A DNA stretch of 60,000 bases from Chrysomallon squamiferum (lineage: Eukaryota > Mollusca > Gastropoda > Neomphalida > Peltospiridae), in the NCBI GenBank assembly GCA_012295275.1, contig CM022679.1, positions 21,774,110 to 21,834,109 on the forward strand, written 5' to 3'. The position numbers and the translations under genes are program-made. How positions within the stretch are numbered: position 1 is the first letter of the stretch; every line of letters starts with the position of its first letter. The notes beneath the pieces were generated by a model. The model searched no databases. It had not been told where the DNA came from and saw only the letters and a list, made by a program, of their open reading frames with translations. This document shows, piece by piece, positions 48,811 through 59,786 of the stretch.

Positions 48811-48997
48811 TAATAATAATAATAACAATAATAATAATAATAATAATAATAATGAAAAGAAGATGATGATGATAATTATAGTCGTCGTAGTCGTAGTAGT
48901 AGTACTAGCTGTTGTCATTATTATTTAATAGAAATTGTAATTATAAATATTAGTTACAACAACGAGAATAACTACTATAATAAAAACAACAACACAA

Positions 48998-49029
<32 letters not shown>

Positions 49030-49030
49030 A
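48811..49030. repeat. AAT, GAT, AGT and ACT trinucleotide cluster
   Basis: AAT tract 48811-48853, GAT and GTA words, ACT tract at 49000-49030. Confidence 0.85.
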
Positions 49031-51224
49031 AACTATCTACTACTACTAACATTTACAACTACTAACACGATAACGCAGAAACCAAACAAATATAAACCTG
49101 TAAAAAGAAAGATTTACTAATTATAATATGAATAACAAACATAAATATTTGAAAGAATGAACGAACGAATGAATTAACGAATGAATAAAGGAAAGACGGA
49201 ATGGATGACTGGATGAACGAAAGGAATCTGAAATATCAGTCCATGACAAAATCTTTATCGCTAATGCGTTATAAGTAATTTTAAAACATCACCACTCAGT
49301 CATGAAATGAACAAACCAATTAACGAATCGATCAATGAATTAAAAAAACATAAATGAACGCACGCATACCCATAAATAAATAAACGTAACAACAAATCAA
49401 AACACAAATTTCCAACAATAAAATCTTAATTCGCAAGCTAATGACCAAGTGAATGAATGAAATGATGAAACTGAGAGAATGACGTAAATAATTTAAAAAA
49501 AATTAATAATAATAAAATAAAAGGAAACAGAATAAACTGCACATGATGTAATGATATAACGAAAGACAAAATGACTACGAATGAATGTTTTGAAGTTAGT
49601 ACAAAAAAGAAGAAACGAATGAAATCAGGTTGCAACCTCAATGACAGTGATGAAGATGCGTGTATCTGTAATACGGATATATAAGGCAATGTCCTTTGAT
49701 GCCCTCTACGGAATTAAGACTAAGCTCAATACTGCCTCGAAATGTCAGAATTTCCATTTCTTTCACGATCTTTTGCTTCTTTACGTCTCTAAGTTCAGAT
49801 TTGTGATCAATGAAGTTTCGATTTCACACGAGTATGTTGGGGGCTTTTTTTGTGCTTTTTTCTTCTTTTCTTTTTTGTGCTTTTTCTTTTCCTGGTTTTA
49901 TTTTCTCTGCTTTTTTTCCTTTTTCTTTCTTTCTTTTTTTTCTTTGTTATCTATTTTTTGTTTTTAGTATTTTGGTGTTGTGTTTTACTGTTGTTTTTTT
50001 GTTTTTGGTTTTTTTCAGGGTTTTTTTTTCTTGCTAAGGGGATATATCGCATTAGATCACACAACGGGATCTATGAATACACTTTTATCCTGAAATATTC
50101 AGTTTCAAGATAGCTAAGTAAACACATGGGTTTGAAGATCATTTTTTTTTTTCTAAACATTTTTTTTACTACATTTTTTTTTTAACTTCTTTTTTTTTAA
50201 TGGCTGAACGAACTGAGGCATTGGGGACATTTTGGTACAGAGTAATAAAAAATAAAAAGGTGTCATTTTTTTTTTCCATTTTTTTTTTTTTTTTTTATAT
50301 ACATTTTTTCCGATATGCTTGAATTGTTTGTGTATCAAATTGCAATCAGATGATGTCTACTGTTTTAAAGGGCAGTAAACCAATAAAACATGTCTCAGAT
50401 ACAAATCTTGTGTCTGTCAGCTGGATGGATTTGGTAACTAGATATGTGTGCGTGTATCCATGTGTGTGTTCTCTGTGTGTTCCGCTAGCGATTAATTTTA
50501 CATTTGTTAAAAGAAACAAATAATTTTAAGTTGTGTAACTGTTAATATATTTATTTAGTGCGACCTTACAACTGAAAGTGTACTGTAATTTAGTTTAGGA
50601 ATTTATTTGAAATTTTAATGAATTTATTTCCAATGGTTTGCTTATTTGTAAGTATTTTTTTCCTTCTAAAATGCGTTTTTGTTTTTCGTTTTGTTCTGCA
50701 TTTTAAGTAAATAAGCACAGAATTAAATATCAAAAGAAAAAAGTCATAAATCTTGAAATTCAGTTTGGTCAGAAAATTACTAAGAAGTAGGTCTGCAATG
50801 TGATTTATTAAGCTTTTTTTTTTTTAACAGAAGTTGAGTTTTTTAATCGAGAAAAGATATCTTTTAAAAGATATAAGAATTAAAGTATTTCACAGGGAAA
50901 CATATATACGTATATCATTATCTCTTTTTTCTCTTGTGTGGTCTTTATATTAATAAAATACAATTCCGAACTGCTATAACACTTAATATATTTTCGTGAG
51001 TTTCGTTCTTTCGACACTAAAAAATGTTTTGCTATTCAAACTGATTTTACTTGTTAAATTACAATTTTATTTACTCTAAAATGCAAAATATTAATTTTGT
51101 TGCACACACACAAACACACACAGACACACACACACAAACGCACGTACACACATATACGTGTGTGTGTCAAAACGCATCATTGTTTCTTAATCGGGAAGGT
51201 GTTTTTATTTTTCACCACTGTTCA
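49031..51224. other. Degenerate GAAT tetranucleotides, T-rich and unique sequence
   Basis: 49140-49460 is full of decayed GAAC/GAAT tetranucleotide words. 49840-50035 is a T-rich tract (TTTTC/TTTTG). T-runs lie at 50142-50300. A CA tract at 51102-51146 follows. I see no gene in this 2.2 kb. Confidence 0.55.
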
Positions 51225-51341
51225 TTCGGCTTTCAGGGTTTCAGTGTGTGGCCAATCAAAAAGCAATCAGCGGTCAGTTTCGTCTTCACCCCGTCTGAGC
51301 GCGGCGCCATCTTCAGGCGGAAACAGCCGTCCTAATTCGAG
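51225..51341 (+). promoter_or_regulatory. Candidate promoter and non-coding first exon
   Basis: CpG-rich sequence with GGCCAATCAAAAAGCAATCA (a CCAAT box at 51252-51256) and GAGCGCGGCGCCATCTTCAG, ending in the donor CGAG|GTAAGT at 51341/51342, the best plus-strand donor in the window. A pyrimidine tract with CAG follows 82 bp later (51421-51423), so a very short intron is possible. Downstream, 51424-51660 stays CpG-rich and includes a short ATG frame (MGLAVSQLGHVLAFPST) near 51596. No longer coding frame follows within reach. Confidence 0.4.
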
Positions 51342-51660
51342 GTAAGTGTTTGTTATCACTGCAGACGTTACAGACATCCATTTGTGAAGGCTAAACTACA
51401 ATTGCCATTCCCGTTTTTTTCAGAGATATCCTAAAAGCCCCTAGGCATCCCACGTCTAATCGCACGATCTTGTCGGCAGCCATTAAGGGTAAAGGGAGAG
51501 TACTCTAATATCGGGCACTCAAGACGTCGGATGCCGCGCGTTTCGAGTCGTTATCGCGGGTGACTGAAGTCAGCTGTTCGCAATCGCTTTGAAAATGGGT
51601 TTGGCCGTCTCCCAGCTCGGCCATGTTCTTGCGTTTCCTTCAACATGAGAAAGTTTTAGT
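51342..51660 (+). other. Possible short intron and CpG-rich downstream block
   Basis: Inferred intron 51342-51423 (GT...AG), then 240 bp of high-complexity, CpG-rich DNA including CCTAGGCATCCCACG and TCGGCAGCCATTAAGGG. It may be a non-coding exon, promoter or conserved element. Confidence 0.28.
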
Positions 51661-52615
51661 ATCTTTGCAACGATAACTGAAGAAACGTCTTCTTACTTCT
51701 TTGAAAGATACGTGTTTAATTAGGCGGCGTATTGACGTTGTGTGTGCACCTTTAACGTGTTTTTTTTTTTTTTAAAGGTTTAATGTACAAGCTGAAAGTA
51801 CAGACAGCGTTTTATGATTATTTTTCGTTTCTTTGGCTTGTGATGAACGACATCATTTTTGCTTCATGCTGAATTTAGAGTTCGTTACATCTGACGTTTG
51901 TTACGTCACGTGATCTCCCAGATCCGCTTTCACTTCGCCCAATTACGGCGACGTGTTAAGTGATTTATTAATTGGTTGCATAAAGTTTATTACTTTATTT
52001 TTATTATAGAAGTTGAGTTTTTTTTTTTAAAAGAATTTCCTGCAAAACGAGAAAATATATGTCTGAAAGGATATAAAAGTTAAATGTACAGCATTAGATA
52101 AGATATGTACATTTTTTTCTTTTTTTTTTGTGTGGTCGTTTTTATTGTAATAATAAAATGAATAAACTGAAAAATAAAATAAAAAATAAATTTACAATAC
52201 TAACTGGAATAAAACTCGGTTTCGTCTGACGTAAAATCGTAAATTTTATGTAAAACACTAAGTGGTATATTAGTGGCGTGTTAAAAAAAAAAAAAAACAA
52301 GGCTTTTGCATAATAATAACAACTTCAGAGAAAACAGCTTCTTATCAGTTAGAAACACTGAACTGTGTGTTTGTATGAGGAGCCACAGATCGCAAGATCA
52401 ATCCCTCGGTGTGCGCACTTGACGTTCCAGGTAAAATTCATGAATTGGCTACTATTGCTTGTATTTTTTTTTTTTTTTTTTTTGTAGAACGGAAAATATC
52501 AGTAATAGCAGACTTAGACTGTCAATGTTGAGTTTCATTTCAGAGTCTGAAAGAACAAACTTTTGTAATAACAGTTAATATAAAATTAAGATGGTGTGTT
52601 ATTACATACGTCTGT
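51661..52615. other. Unique sequence with E-box
   Basis: ACGTCACGTGATC at about 51903-51915 contains a CACGTG E-box. T-runs near 51761, 52019 and 52469, A-run near 52280. No gene. Confidence 0.45.
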
Positions 52616-52880
52616 CCGTTCATTCATTTGTACTTTATTTATTTACTTATTTGTTTGTTTATTATTTATTTTTTATTTATTTATTTATTTATTTGTTTAT
52701 TTGTTTGTTTGTTTGTTTGTTTGTTTGTTTGTTTGTTTGTTTGTTTGTTTATTTATTTATTTATTTGTGCATTTATTTTTTATTAATTTGTTTATTATTT
52801 ATTTATTTATTTATTTGTCCATTTATTTATTTATTTATTTATTTTTTATTTTTTGTTTGTTTGTTGTTTGTTTATTTATT
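52616..52880. repeat. (TTTA)n/(TTTG)n tetranucleotide array
   Basis: About 265 bp alternating blocks of TTTA and TTTG, with a pure TTTG block of about 50 bp. Its Leu/Phe/Ile/Tyr-rich frames mimic membrane proteins but are repeat translations. Confidence 0.95.
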
Positions 52881-53080
52881 TCATACATTCATACACAGTC
52901 AATTTTATTTAGCTGTATTAGCCATTTTGAAGCTGTATCGGTGATATTCATATCTAAATTAAAATCATACAGCAGATGTTATCAATAGTGTATCATAGCG
53001 AAATACACAAAAAATAAACCTAGATAACTTGTGTATGTAGAGAAAACATATGTACTATCTTCCCACTATGATGTCTGAAA

Positions 53081-53082
<2 letters not shown>
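52881..53082. other. AT-rich spacer
   Basis: Unique AT-rich sequence. Nothing seen. Confidence 0.5.

Positions 53083-53139
<57 letters not shown>
53083..53139. repeat. Poly-T run of 57
   Basis: The longest uninterrupted homopolymer in the window. It could be the reversed tail of a minus-strand retroposon, but no body is recognisable. Confidence 0.97.
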
Positions 53140-53140
<1 letters not shown>

Positions 53141-53344
53141 ATTAATTAGTAAATATTTTCAGGAGTTGATTTATTTTCAAAAAGAAAAAAAAAAAAGAAG
53201 ATAATTACTTTGGGGTTTGGCAAATCCAAAAAGACGAGTTTTATCAGTACATTTTATAAACCCGAACCTAGTCGTGTTTAAATTAATTAAAGTTTTTCGA
53301 AGAATGAATGAAGAGGAACATATTTCTGTTTTAAAACATACTTT

Positions 53345-54389
53345 GGACATATTTTTAACAGTTATATGGCGTAATGTATAAGTTATAATCATATGTCATT
53401 CTATATAAGTTACAGTTATGCGGTGTAATATATAAGTTTTAATCATGTGTCATTCTATATAAGTTTCAGTTATATGACGTAATATATAAGTTTTAATCAT
53501 GTGTCATTCTATATAAGTTACAGTTATGCGGTGTAATATATAAGTTATAATCATATGTCATTCTATATAAGTTACAGTTATGCGGTGTAATATATAAGTT
53601 ATAATCATATGTCATACTGTATAAGTTACAGTTATGCGGTGTAATATATAAGTTATAATCATATGTCATACTGTATAAGATACAGTTATGCGGTGTAATA
53701 TATAAGTTATAATCATATGTCATACTATGTAAGTTACAGTTATGCGGTGTAATATATAAGTTATAATCATATGTCATTCTATATAAGTTACAGTTATGCG
53801 GTGTAATATATAAGTTATAATCATATGTCATTCTATATAAGTTACAGTTATGCGGTGCAATATATAAGTTATAATCATATGTCATACTATGTAAGTTACA
53901 GTTATGCGGTGCAATATATAAGTTATAATCATATGTCATTCTATATAAGTTACAGTTATGCGGTGTAATATATAAGTTATAATCATATGTCATACTATGT
54001 AAGTTACAGTTAACGGTGTAATATATAAATAATCATATGTCATACTATGTAAGTTACAGTTATGCGGTGTAATATATAAGTTATAATCATATGTCATACT
54101 ATGTAAGTTACAGTTATGCGGTGTAATATATAAGTTATAATCATATGTCATACTATGTAAGTTACAGTTATGCGGTGTAATATATAAGTTATAATCATGT
54201 GTCATTCTATGTAAGTTACAGTTATGCGGTGTAATATATAAGTTTTAATCATATGTCATACTATGTATGTTACAGTTATGCGGTGTAATATATAAGTTAT
54301 AATCATATGTCATACTATGTAAGTTACAGTTATGCGGTGTAATATATAAGTTATAATCATATGTCATACTATGTAAGTTACAGTTATGC
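53345..54389. repeat. 54-bp minisatellite (about 19 copies)
   Basis: Unit CAGTTATGCGGTGTAATATA then TAAGTTATAATCATATGTCATACTATGTAAGTTA. The unit is 18 codons long, so one minus-strand frame stays open and repeats an 18-residue peptide beginning MTYDYNLYI. Copies differ mainly at TTCTATATAAG versus TACTATGTAAG. One unit near 54010-54055 has lost a few bases, and this breaks the frame. Earlier copies (53345-53520) are more diverged. Confidence 0.95.
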
Positions 54390-55411
54390 ACTTTCCATAC
54401 GTTCCAGGTCATCATTCGTTTCTTTCTTCTTCTTCTTCTTTTTTTTTTTTTTTTTTTCTTTAATCTGTGACTGAACCTATACATATTCACTAATGACGTC
54501 ACCTTTCAGCAGATATGAAAGGTTTTCTGATGGAAACAGTTTAAAAATCACCCATACCGAGAATTCCTGACGACAGTAACAGAAATACGTCCACAATAAA
54601 CACAACAGTTTACAGTGAGACGAAACTATTAAAAATAAAGTATTGTGATTTATGTTTTCAATGTTTAAAGTGTAATAAAATTTAAAATACTACAGTTTTA
54701 CGCTTCTTAATTTGATTTTTTTTTTTTAATTTATTTTTGAGGTAATAAAAATAAATTATTTAGATGGGATAAATAAAATTATGTACGCAGTCAGCAAAAT
54801 TGGAAAACTACACAAAGTATAACAAGTAATATTAGTCAAGGATGTATTTTTGTTCTGAAAGTCAGCATTTTTCTTTCTTTCTTTCTTTCTTTCTTTCATT
54901 ATTTATTTATTTCAAAACATTCTTATAAACAGTTCTTATGAATCGTCTTCTTTTTCTTCTTTCATTCTTTCTCCTCCATTCATTTTTTTTTTTTAAGTCT
55001 ATTTATTTCCCTCTTTTTTCCCCAGTTTTATTTTGTTTTTCATTTTCTTTGTTTCTCTCTTTTCTTTTCTTTTCTTTTTTTTTTTTTCTCATTTCTGACA
55101 CTGTTTCAAAATATAGTTTCCTTGAACTGAGAACCTTAAACTGTTAATGAATATACCAATATTTTGTTTCTTTTTTACATTTGTGTGTGTTTGTATGTGT
55201 GCACGCGTGTGTGTGTGTGTGTGTGTGTGTTTCTTTTTTTCTCAAGCTGCTGAAATCTAAAGTTACAGAAATGTCAATACCGATGTCTTGTATTTGCATC
55301 ATCAATAACAGTTCAAAAAAAAAAAGAAATAACATAATAATAAGAAATAAATGGAAGTTAATAAAAAGTAAGTAAGTAAATAATAAGATATGTAAAACAA
55401 ACAGGATTTTA
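54390..55411. other. Homopolymer-rich AT sequence
   Basis: T-rich runs at 54428-54460, 54718, TTTC tract at 54871-54897 and T-rich to 55090. GT tract at 55208-55230. TGACGTCA-like TGACGTCACC near 54494. No coding signal. Confidence 0.5.
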
Positions 55412-55456
55412 AATAATAATAATAATAATAATAGATTTAAGAAATATAGTTCATTA

Positions 55457-55500
<44 letters not shown>
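55412..55500. repeat. (AAT)n and (ATT)n
   Basis: AAT tract near 55413-55432 and ATT tract at 55459-55500, in inverted relation with a 27-bp spacer. Confidence 0.93.
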
Positions 55501-55503
<3 letters not shown>

Positions 55504-55674
55504 CGACTTCACATAATTATAATTTAATGGAAAGCTTGTCGAACGAAAAGGAAAATGTTTTGCATACCAAGGGAGACCATGCACGTTGTAGTAATTAATT
55601 CGGTGGAAAGAGTTGTCTTCCTTGAAACATGAAATACCTGAGAGAAAGAAAGCGAAGGACTCGTATGCTGTTAT

Positions 55675-55676
<2 letters not shown>
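55501..55676. other. Unique sequence
   Basis: Moderate-complexity spacer without an exon pattern. Confidence 0.45.
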
Positions 55677-55727
<51 letters not shown>

Positions 55728-55861
55728 CATACATATATATCTATCTATATATCCATCTATCTATATATATGTATATACATACATACATATATACTTATAT
55801 ATATAGTTGAACGGATGTCTTTAAATATAATTTGAATGGTACTCACTGGTGTTTACACATA

Positions 55862-55927
<66 letters not shown>
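55677..55927. repeat. (TC)n, TA-rich and (GA)n tracts
   Basis: TC tract to 55708, TATA/CATA words to about 55804, spacer, then GA tract 55866-55927. The TC and GA tracts are in inverted relation about 160 bp apart. Confidence 0.95.
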
Positions 55928-55929
<2 letters not shown>

Positions 55930-56189
55930 TTCTTAAATTCAGAAAAAGGCTTCATTTTTTTTTCTTTTTTTTTTTTTTTTTTTTTAAATGTTACAGTCTT
56001 TAAACTGCATTCACGACAGATTAAAAATGCTATTTTGTCCATGACAATGAACATCTATTATTACTTTTTAAAACAACAAAACGTCAAAATATCATAGCTG
56101 CATGTTACAAGGACGTCCTGGTTTTGTCTAAGTCCAAAAATAATGAGAGTAGCTGACATGAATAAATAAATAAATATATAAATAAATTC
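55928..56189. other. T-run and AT-rich sequence
   Basis: T-run at 55957-55985, AAAT words near 56161. No features. Confidence 0.5.
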
Positions 56190-56745
56190 TTTCCTTCTGG
56201 GCTTCGGTAACCTTGCCGCAGCAAATTATGTTTCATACACAGTGCTATTAGGTCAGTTACCATAACGCGATCACTTCCAGCTAATTAAATTCGACAGTTA
56301 ATTTAAAAAGGTACGGATTCGCCGAGTCTATTTGCGGCAGACGTTTGCCGGCAAGCGAGAAAAACGTGAAGGAGTTCGGTAATAGCACGCACGCAATTGT
56401 TATTTATAACAATAGTCATTACATTTGAAAGGTGTCCATTAGCCGAGGAAAGGCTGGAAATAGCCAGAATTGCTGTAGCTTGCAAGGTTAATTCAGTAAT
56501 GATACGAAAACAGAAGGCCATTTAGCAAGCGAGAAAAGTAAATGTCGTTTTGCTCGTTAGATCTTGTCGATCGTGTGATGATAAGGGTAAAAACGGGGAC
56601 CCTCATTACAGCTGTTAGATAACGCGAAAGTGAGAAACTGAAGTGTATTAATAGCTTCAACAGAAGTACCGAGGACCAGGGAACGCCCACCCGTTTATTG
56701 CTTACGTCATCTCGTACAACTGTGTAAGAGAGATCGGTGCGCGTG
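56190..56745. promoter_or_regulatory. Candidate conserved non-coding element with paired SOX-type sites
   Basis: 550 bp of balanced, CpG-retaining DNA with no simple repeat. ATTGTTATTTATAACAAT at 56396-56413 is a perfect inverted pair of SOX-like ATTGTT cores. CAGCTAATTAAATTCG near 56279 and GTCCATTAGCC near 56435 are homeodomain-like. Minus-strand frames of 65-72 codons lack splice support. It is the longest island of this type in the window. Conservation is predicted, not shown. Confidence 0.42.
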
Positions 56746-56975
56746 TTTGAATAGAAACCTGTTTGTTCAGTAATAGCCGGTTTTATTTGTGTTTTTTTTT
56801 ATTATTATATATATTTTTTTTTTACCTGCACAATTTTTGTTTAATATTTGTTTCTTTCTGTATGTGTGTTACCATTTACATTATATTTTCTTTCTTCTTT
56901 CTTCGTTTTTGTTTGTTTTATTTGTTTGCTTTATTTATTTTTTTTATCTATTTTATTTAACTTCATTCTTTTTTC

Positions 56976-57008
<33 letters not shown>

Positions 57009-57358
57009 TTTCATTCTGAAGTTTATTATCGTCGTCGTCGTTGTTGCTTTTATTATTATTATTAACAGATATATTCTTCATTTTACTGCATACTATAGAA
57101 CGCAGACAAAGAATTAACAAAGGCATTTTATGCCACGCCCACAAATAAATACAGTTTCACTGTTTTGACATACAGGTAAATTACCTGTAACTGATACACC
57201 TGGCGAATCTAGGTCTTGTGACTGATCTAACAGGATGTAAACAAAATATTTGTTACAAGGATGTCGTCCTTGTAGGTCGACCGCATACCTCGATTAAATA
57301 AACCAGTCAAAACTAAACTTACGTTTTATTATCTGTGTCTCTATCATTACTTCCGACT

Positions 57359-57361
<3 letters not shown>
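56746..57361. other. T-rich then unique sequence with paired E2-box motif
   Basis: T-rich to about 57003. ACAGGTAAATTACCTGT at 57172-57188 is an inverted pair of CAGGTA (ZEB/Snail-type) sites. ACAAGGATGTCGTCCTTGT at 57255-57273 is another inverted pair. No gene. Confidence 0.4.

Positions 57362-57407
<46 letters not shown>
57362..57407. repeat. (TC)n microsatellite
   Basis: 46 bp of pure TC followed by decayed TC-rich sequence to about 57600. Confidence 0.96.
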
Positions 57408-57411
<4 letters not shown>

Positions 57412-58180
57412 ATCCTGTTTCTATTTTCTTGTCTATGTCTTTCTCTCACTCTTCTTTCCCCATCTCTGTAATTCACACATATACACAGGTTACTTTCTCC
57501 ATATCTTTTTCTCTTTACCGCTCTTTCTTTCACTCATTCTTTTCACCATACTTTCAGTTTGTCTTCCTACCTTTCTGTAACTTTCTCTCTCTTCTGATCG
57601 CCTACTGAGTTGTTTTTCAACGAGAAAGAATTCAATTTATAAACTAAACTGAAAATAACGACATAACTACGTGCGTTGTCACAAGTCTGTGCACGCGATC
57701 TTTATGCAATAAAAGATATTGCTCTTCCTAATAGTTACATTGTGACAGTTATCTTAATCGATGGCTTAAATGTTTCAATAAAATATTATAATTTCGTAAT
57801 CAACGAGGTGATGTCAAAATATTGTGTGTCGAACTCGAGTATTATATCCGCTCCTTTAACAAACGTCACTTGTTAATTTGGAACTATATCCATTACTGTA
57901 TTATTCATTTCAAACCTTCAGCGTGATGACCTTCACGTTTTCATTATTTGGCTTCGTATTCTCATTCATACAACTAGTTTATTGCTATAACAATAACTGC
58001 GAAAAAGAAAATGTGGGCGTCAAGGCCGCAGTCTCCAGTTAGTCTGATGGGAATAACAAGTGGTATTTAATAATAGCTTCGTATGATATATACTGTGATA
58101 TTGAAAACATTTAATATAAATGAAACAACAGTTAAACCACTGATTCGTGTATGATGCTTAGGTTCTTAGATCTCGTCCCC
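57408..58180. other. Decayed TC-rich and unique sequence
   Basis: A plus-strand frame of 67 codons (57676-57876) begins without ATG context and has no exon signals. Nothing else found. Confidence 0.42.
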
Positions 58181-58335
58181 CTACTGGCTCCTTTTTAGCC
58201 TTAAAAATAGGAGCTGCTGCAGGTTTGACACTCGATAAGCTGCAGGATCGATCCCCATTGACTTTGTATCCATTGGATTATTTCCCGATCCAATAAAAGC
58301 TCCATACTTTTGTGAATTCAAGGTTACGGTGTACG
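58181..58335 (+). mobile_element. Molluscan SINE, tRNA head and 5' body
   Basis: The tRNA-like head contains TAGCCTTAAAAATAGGAGC (A-box region) and GCAGGATCGATCCCC (B box at about 58242-58256). The body words CATTGGATTATTTCCCGATCC, AAGCTCCA and TCAAGGTTACGGTGTACGC follow in the order I recognise from abundant gastropod and bivalve SINEs. It is diverged, and the 3' half is missing. That half of the same family is represented at 37.35-37.48 kb. Confidence 0.75.
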
Positions 58336-58486
58336 CATTCTTATTAATAATTCTTTCTGATAAGAAATGATAAGTTTCGCATTTCATCCTTTTATTAGAA
58401 ACTATAAATACATAAATAATATACGTAACAAATATAATACGATTTCGTTAAATAAAATTAATGTTGTGTGGTTCTGTCGTTGAACT

Positions 58487-58539
58487 TAATTATTATTATT
58501 ATTATTATTATTATTATTTTTTTTTTTTTTTTTTTTTTT
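58487..58539. repeat. (ATT)n and poly-T
   Basis: ATT tract to 58517 followed by a T-run of about 22. Confidence 0.95.
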
Positions 58540-58540
58540 A

Positions 58541-58673
58541 CCAGATTGATGTAAAGCTGTATCGATTTCCATGGCTGTATGAAAGACAATTCTCGACTGA
58601 GATTCCCGTTCTGTTGTCCCCGCTAATGTGAAGAAATGACCGAAATCCTCTCCATAAATCGCTGGAACCATTT
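58541..58673 (-). CDS. Possible first coding exon (weak)
   Basis: On the minus strand a frame of balanced composition runs from a TGA near 58732 to the weak donor ATCTG|GTAAAA near 58541. The first ATG, GAAGAAATGG near 58673, has good Kozak context and would give about 44 residues starting MVPAIYGEDFGHFFTLAG and ending FHTAMEIDTALHQSG. An ATCACGTGAT E-box palindrome lies about 60 bp upstream (58730-58739). I do not recognise the protein. The donor runs into a poly-A stretch, which weakens the call. Confidence 0.25.
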
Positions 58674-58729
58674 CTTCAAGAAAAACAACCACGGCGTACA
58701 GGGTCAAGGTCCCGCGCAGCGATTTAAAT

Positions 58730-58739
58730 GATCACGTGA
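58730..58739. promoter_or_regulatory. ATCACGTGAT palindromic E-box
   Basis: Perfect 10-bp palindrome with the CACGTG core used by bHLH-zip factors. Placed just upstream of the weak minus-strand first-exon candidate. Confidence 0.35.
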
Positions 58740-58741
58740 TG

Positions 58742-59312
58742 TTTATTAGAACAGAAGGGATAGCAGTTAATCGAACGAAGTATTCGGAAACAAAAGTTCA
58801 GTTCCGAAGCTTTTTTAAATTTTTTTTTTTTTTTTCCCCATGTCGTTCAGCGAATGCAAGAATCCTTGAAAGAATAAACCAAAACAGCAAGAAAAAAAAG
58901 AAGATAATAATAATAATAATAATGCTGGCGAAATAAGCCGAAATAAAGCGTATTTTTGTGTGCTAAACAACGAAGGTAAAGAAACTGCGCAGTTAGCTAC
59001 GAAGGTTAACGAGAGAGAACAGATCAATAAATGTTTACGACGAAGCGAAGCAAACGGCGAGCGAACTCGAAATTCGATTATGTAAGTGCTGTAAGGCTGC
59101 CTCTGCGTTTCATAAATCTATATAGATATACTGTTGACATTTCCGCAGCCTTTGGTATGCGAAATAATCATCAATTATTTCTTGAGTTATTGGAAATCTT
59201 GTTGATTTTTTTTTTTGTTTTTTTTAATGTTTTAAAAATCTACTTTGAGGAGTTTTTTTTTTATGTATGAGGTTTAGATGTGGGTCATACTATAATAATT
59301 TACTGCTAGTTT
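58742..59312. other. Unique sequence
   Basis: AAT words near 58906, T-runs near 58817 and 59210. An ATG frame at 59031 (MFTTKRSKRRANSKFDY) reaches a GTAAGT near 59082, but the exon end is not AG. Weak and not called. Confidence 0.4.
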
Positions 59313-59321
59313 GAAAATAAA

Positions 59322-59395
<74 letters not shown>

Positions 59396-59396
59396 C
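59313..59396. repeat. (AAAT)n(AAT)n
   Basis: AAAT tract followed by 58 bp of AAT. Confidence 0.96.
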
Positions 59397-59729
59397 AAAT
59401 CACTGGAAATTAAATGTTAACAAATATTGAAAATAATACAATTCACAATCGAGAATTTGTGGTTAACCTTCTGAAATGCCTCCAGAATATCTTTAAAAAA
59501 AAAGACAATTCTCAACCTGGATATCCAGTAATATACAAATACTTCCAAATATTTACAGACTGTTGGTGAGTGCAATTCTCGGGGGTGACGTATAGCAAGC
59601 AGCAACAGTTATCCTCGGCAAATCTTTGGGCTTATTTTCCCAGTGAAGACAATGCTCCTGTTTGATTTATCTAATGTTAGTAAGATAACGATTAAAGAAT
59701 ATCTGCAAATAATTAAAGAATTTTCATAA

Positions 59730-59786
<57 letters not shown>

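Noticed and set aside
52591-52988. Leu/Phe/Ile/Tyr-rich frames that look like multi-pass membrane proteins
   Set aside because: Translation of TTTA/TTTG tetranucleotide repeats.
53345-54389. CRISPR-like array (regular 54-bp repeats)
   Set aside because: Units are contiguous tandem copies with no unique spacers, and the DNA is animal nuclear sequence.
53493-54502. Minus-strand frames repeating an 18-residue peptide
   Set aside because: They come from a 54-bp tandem unit. The frame breaks where one unit is contracted, and there are no start or splice signals.
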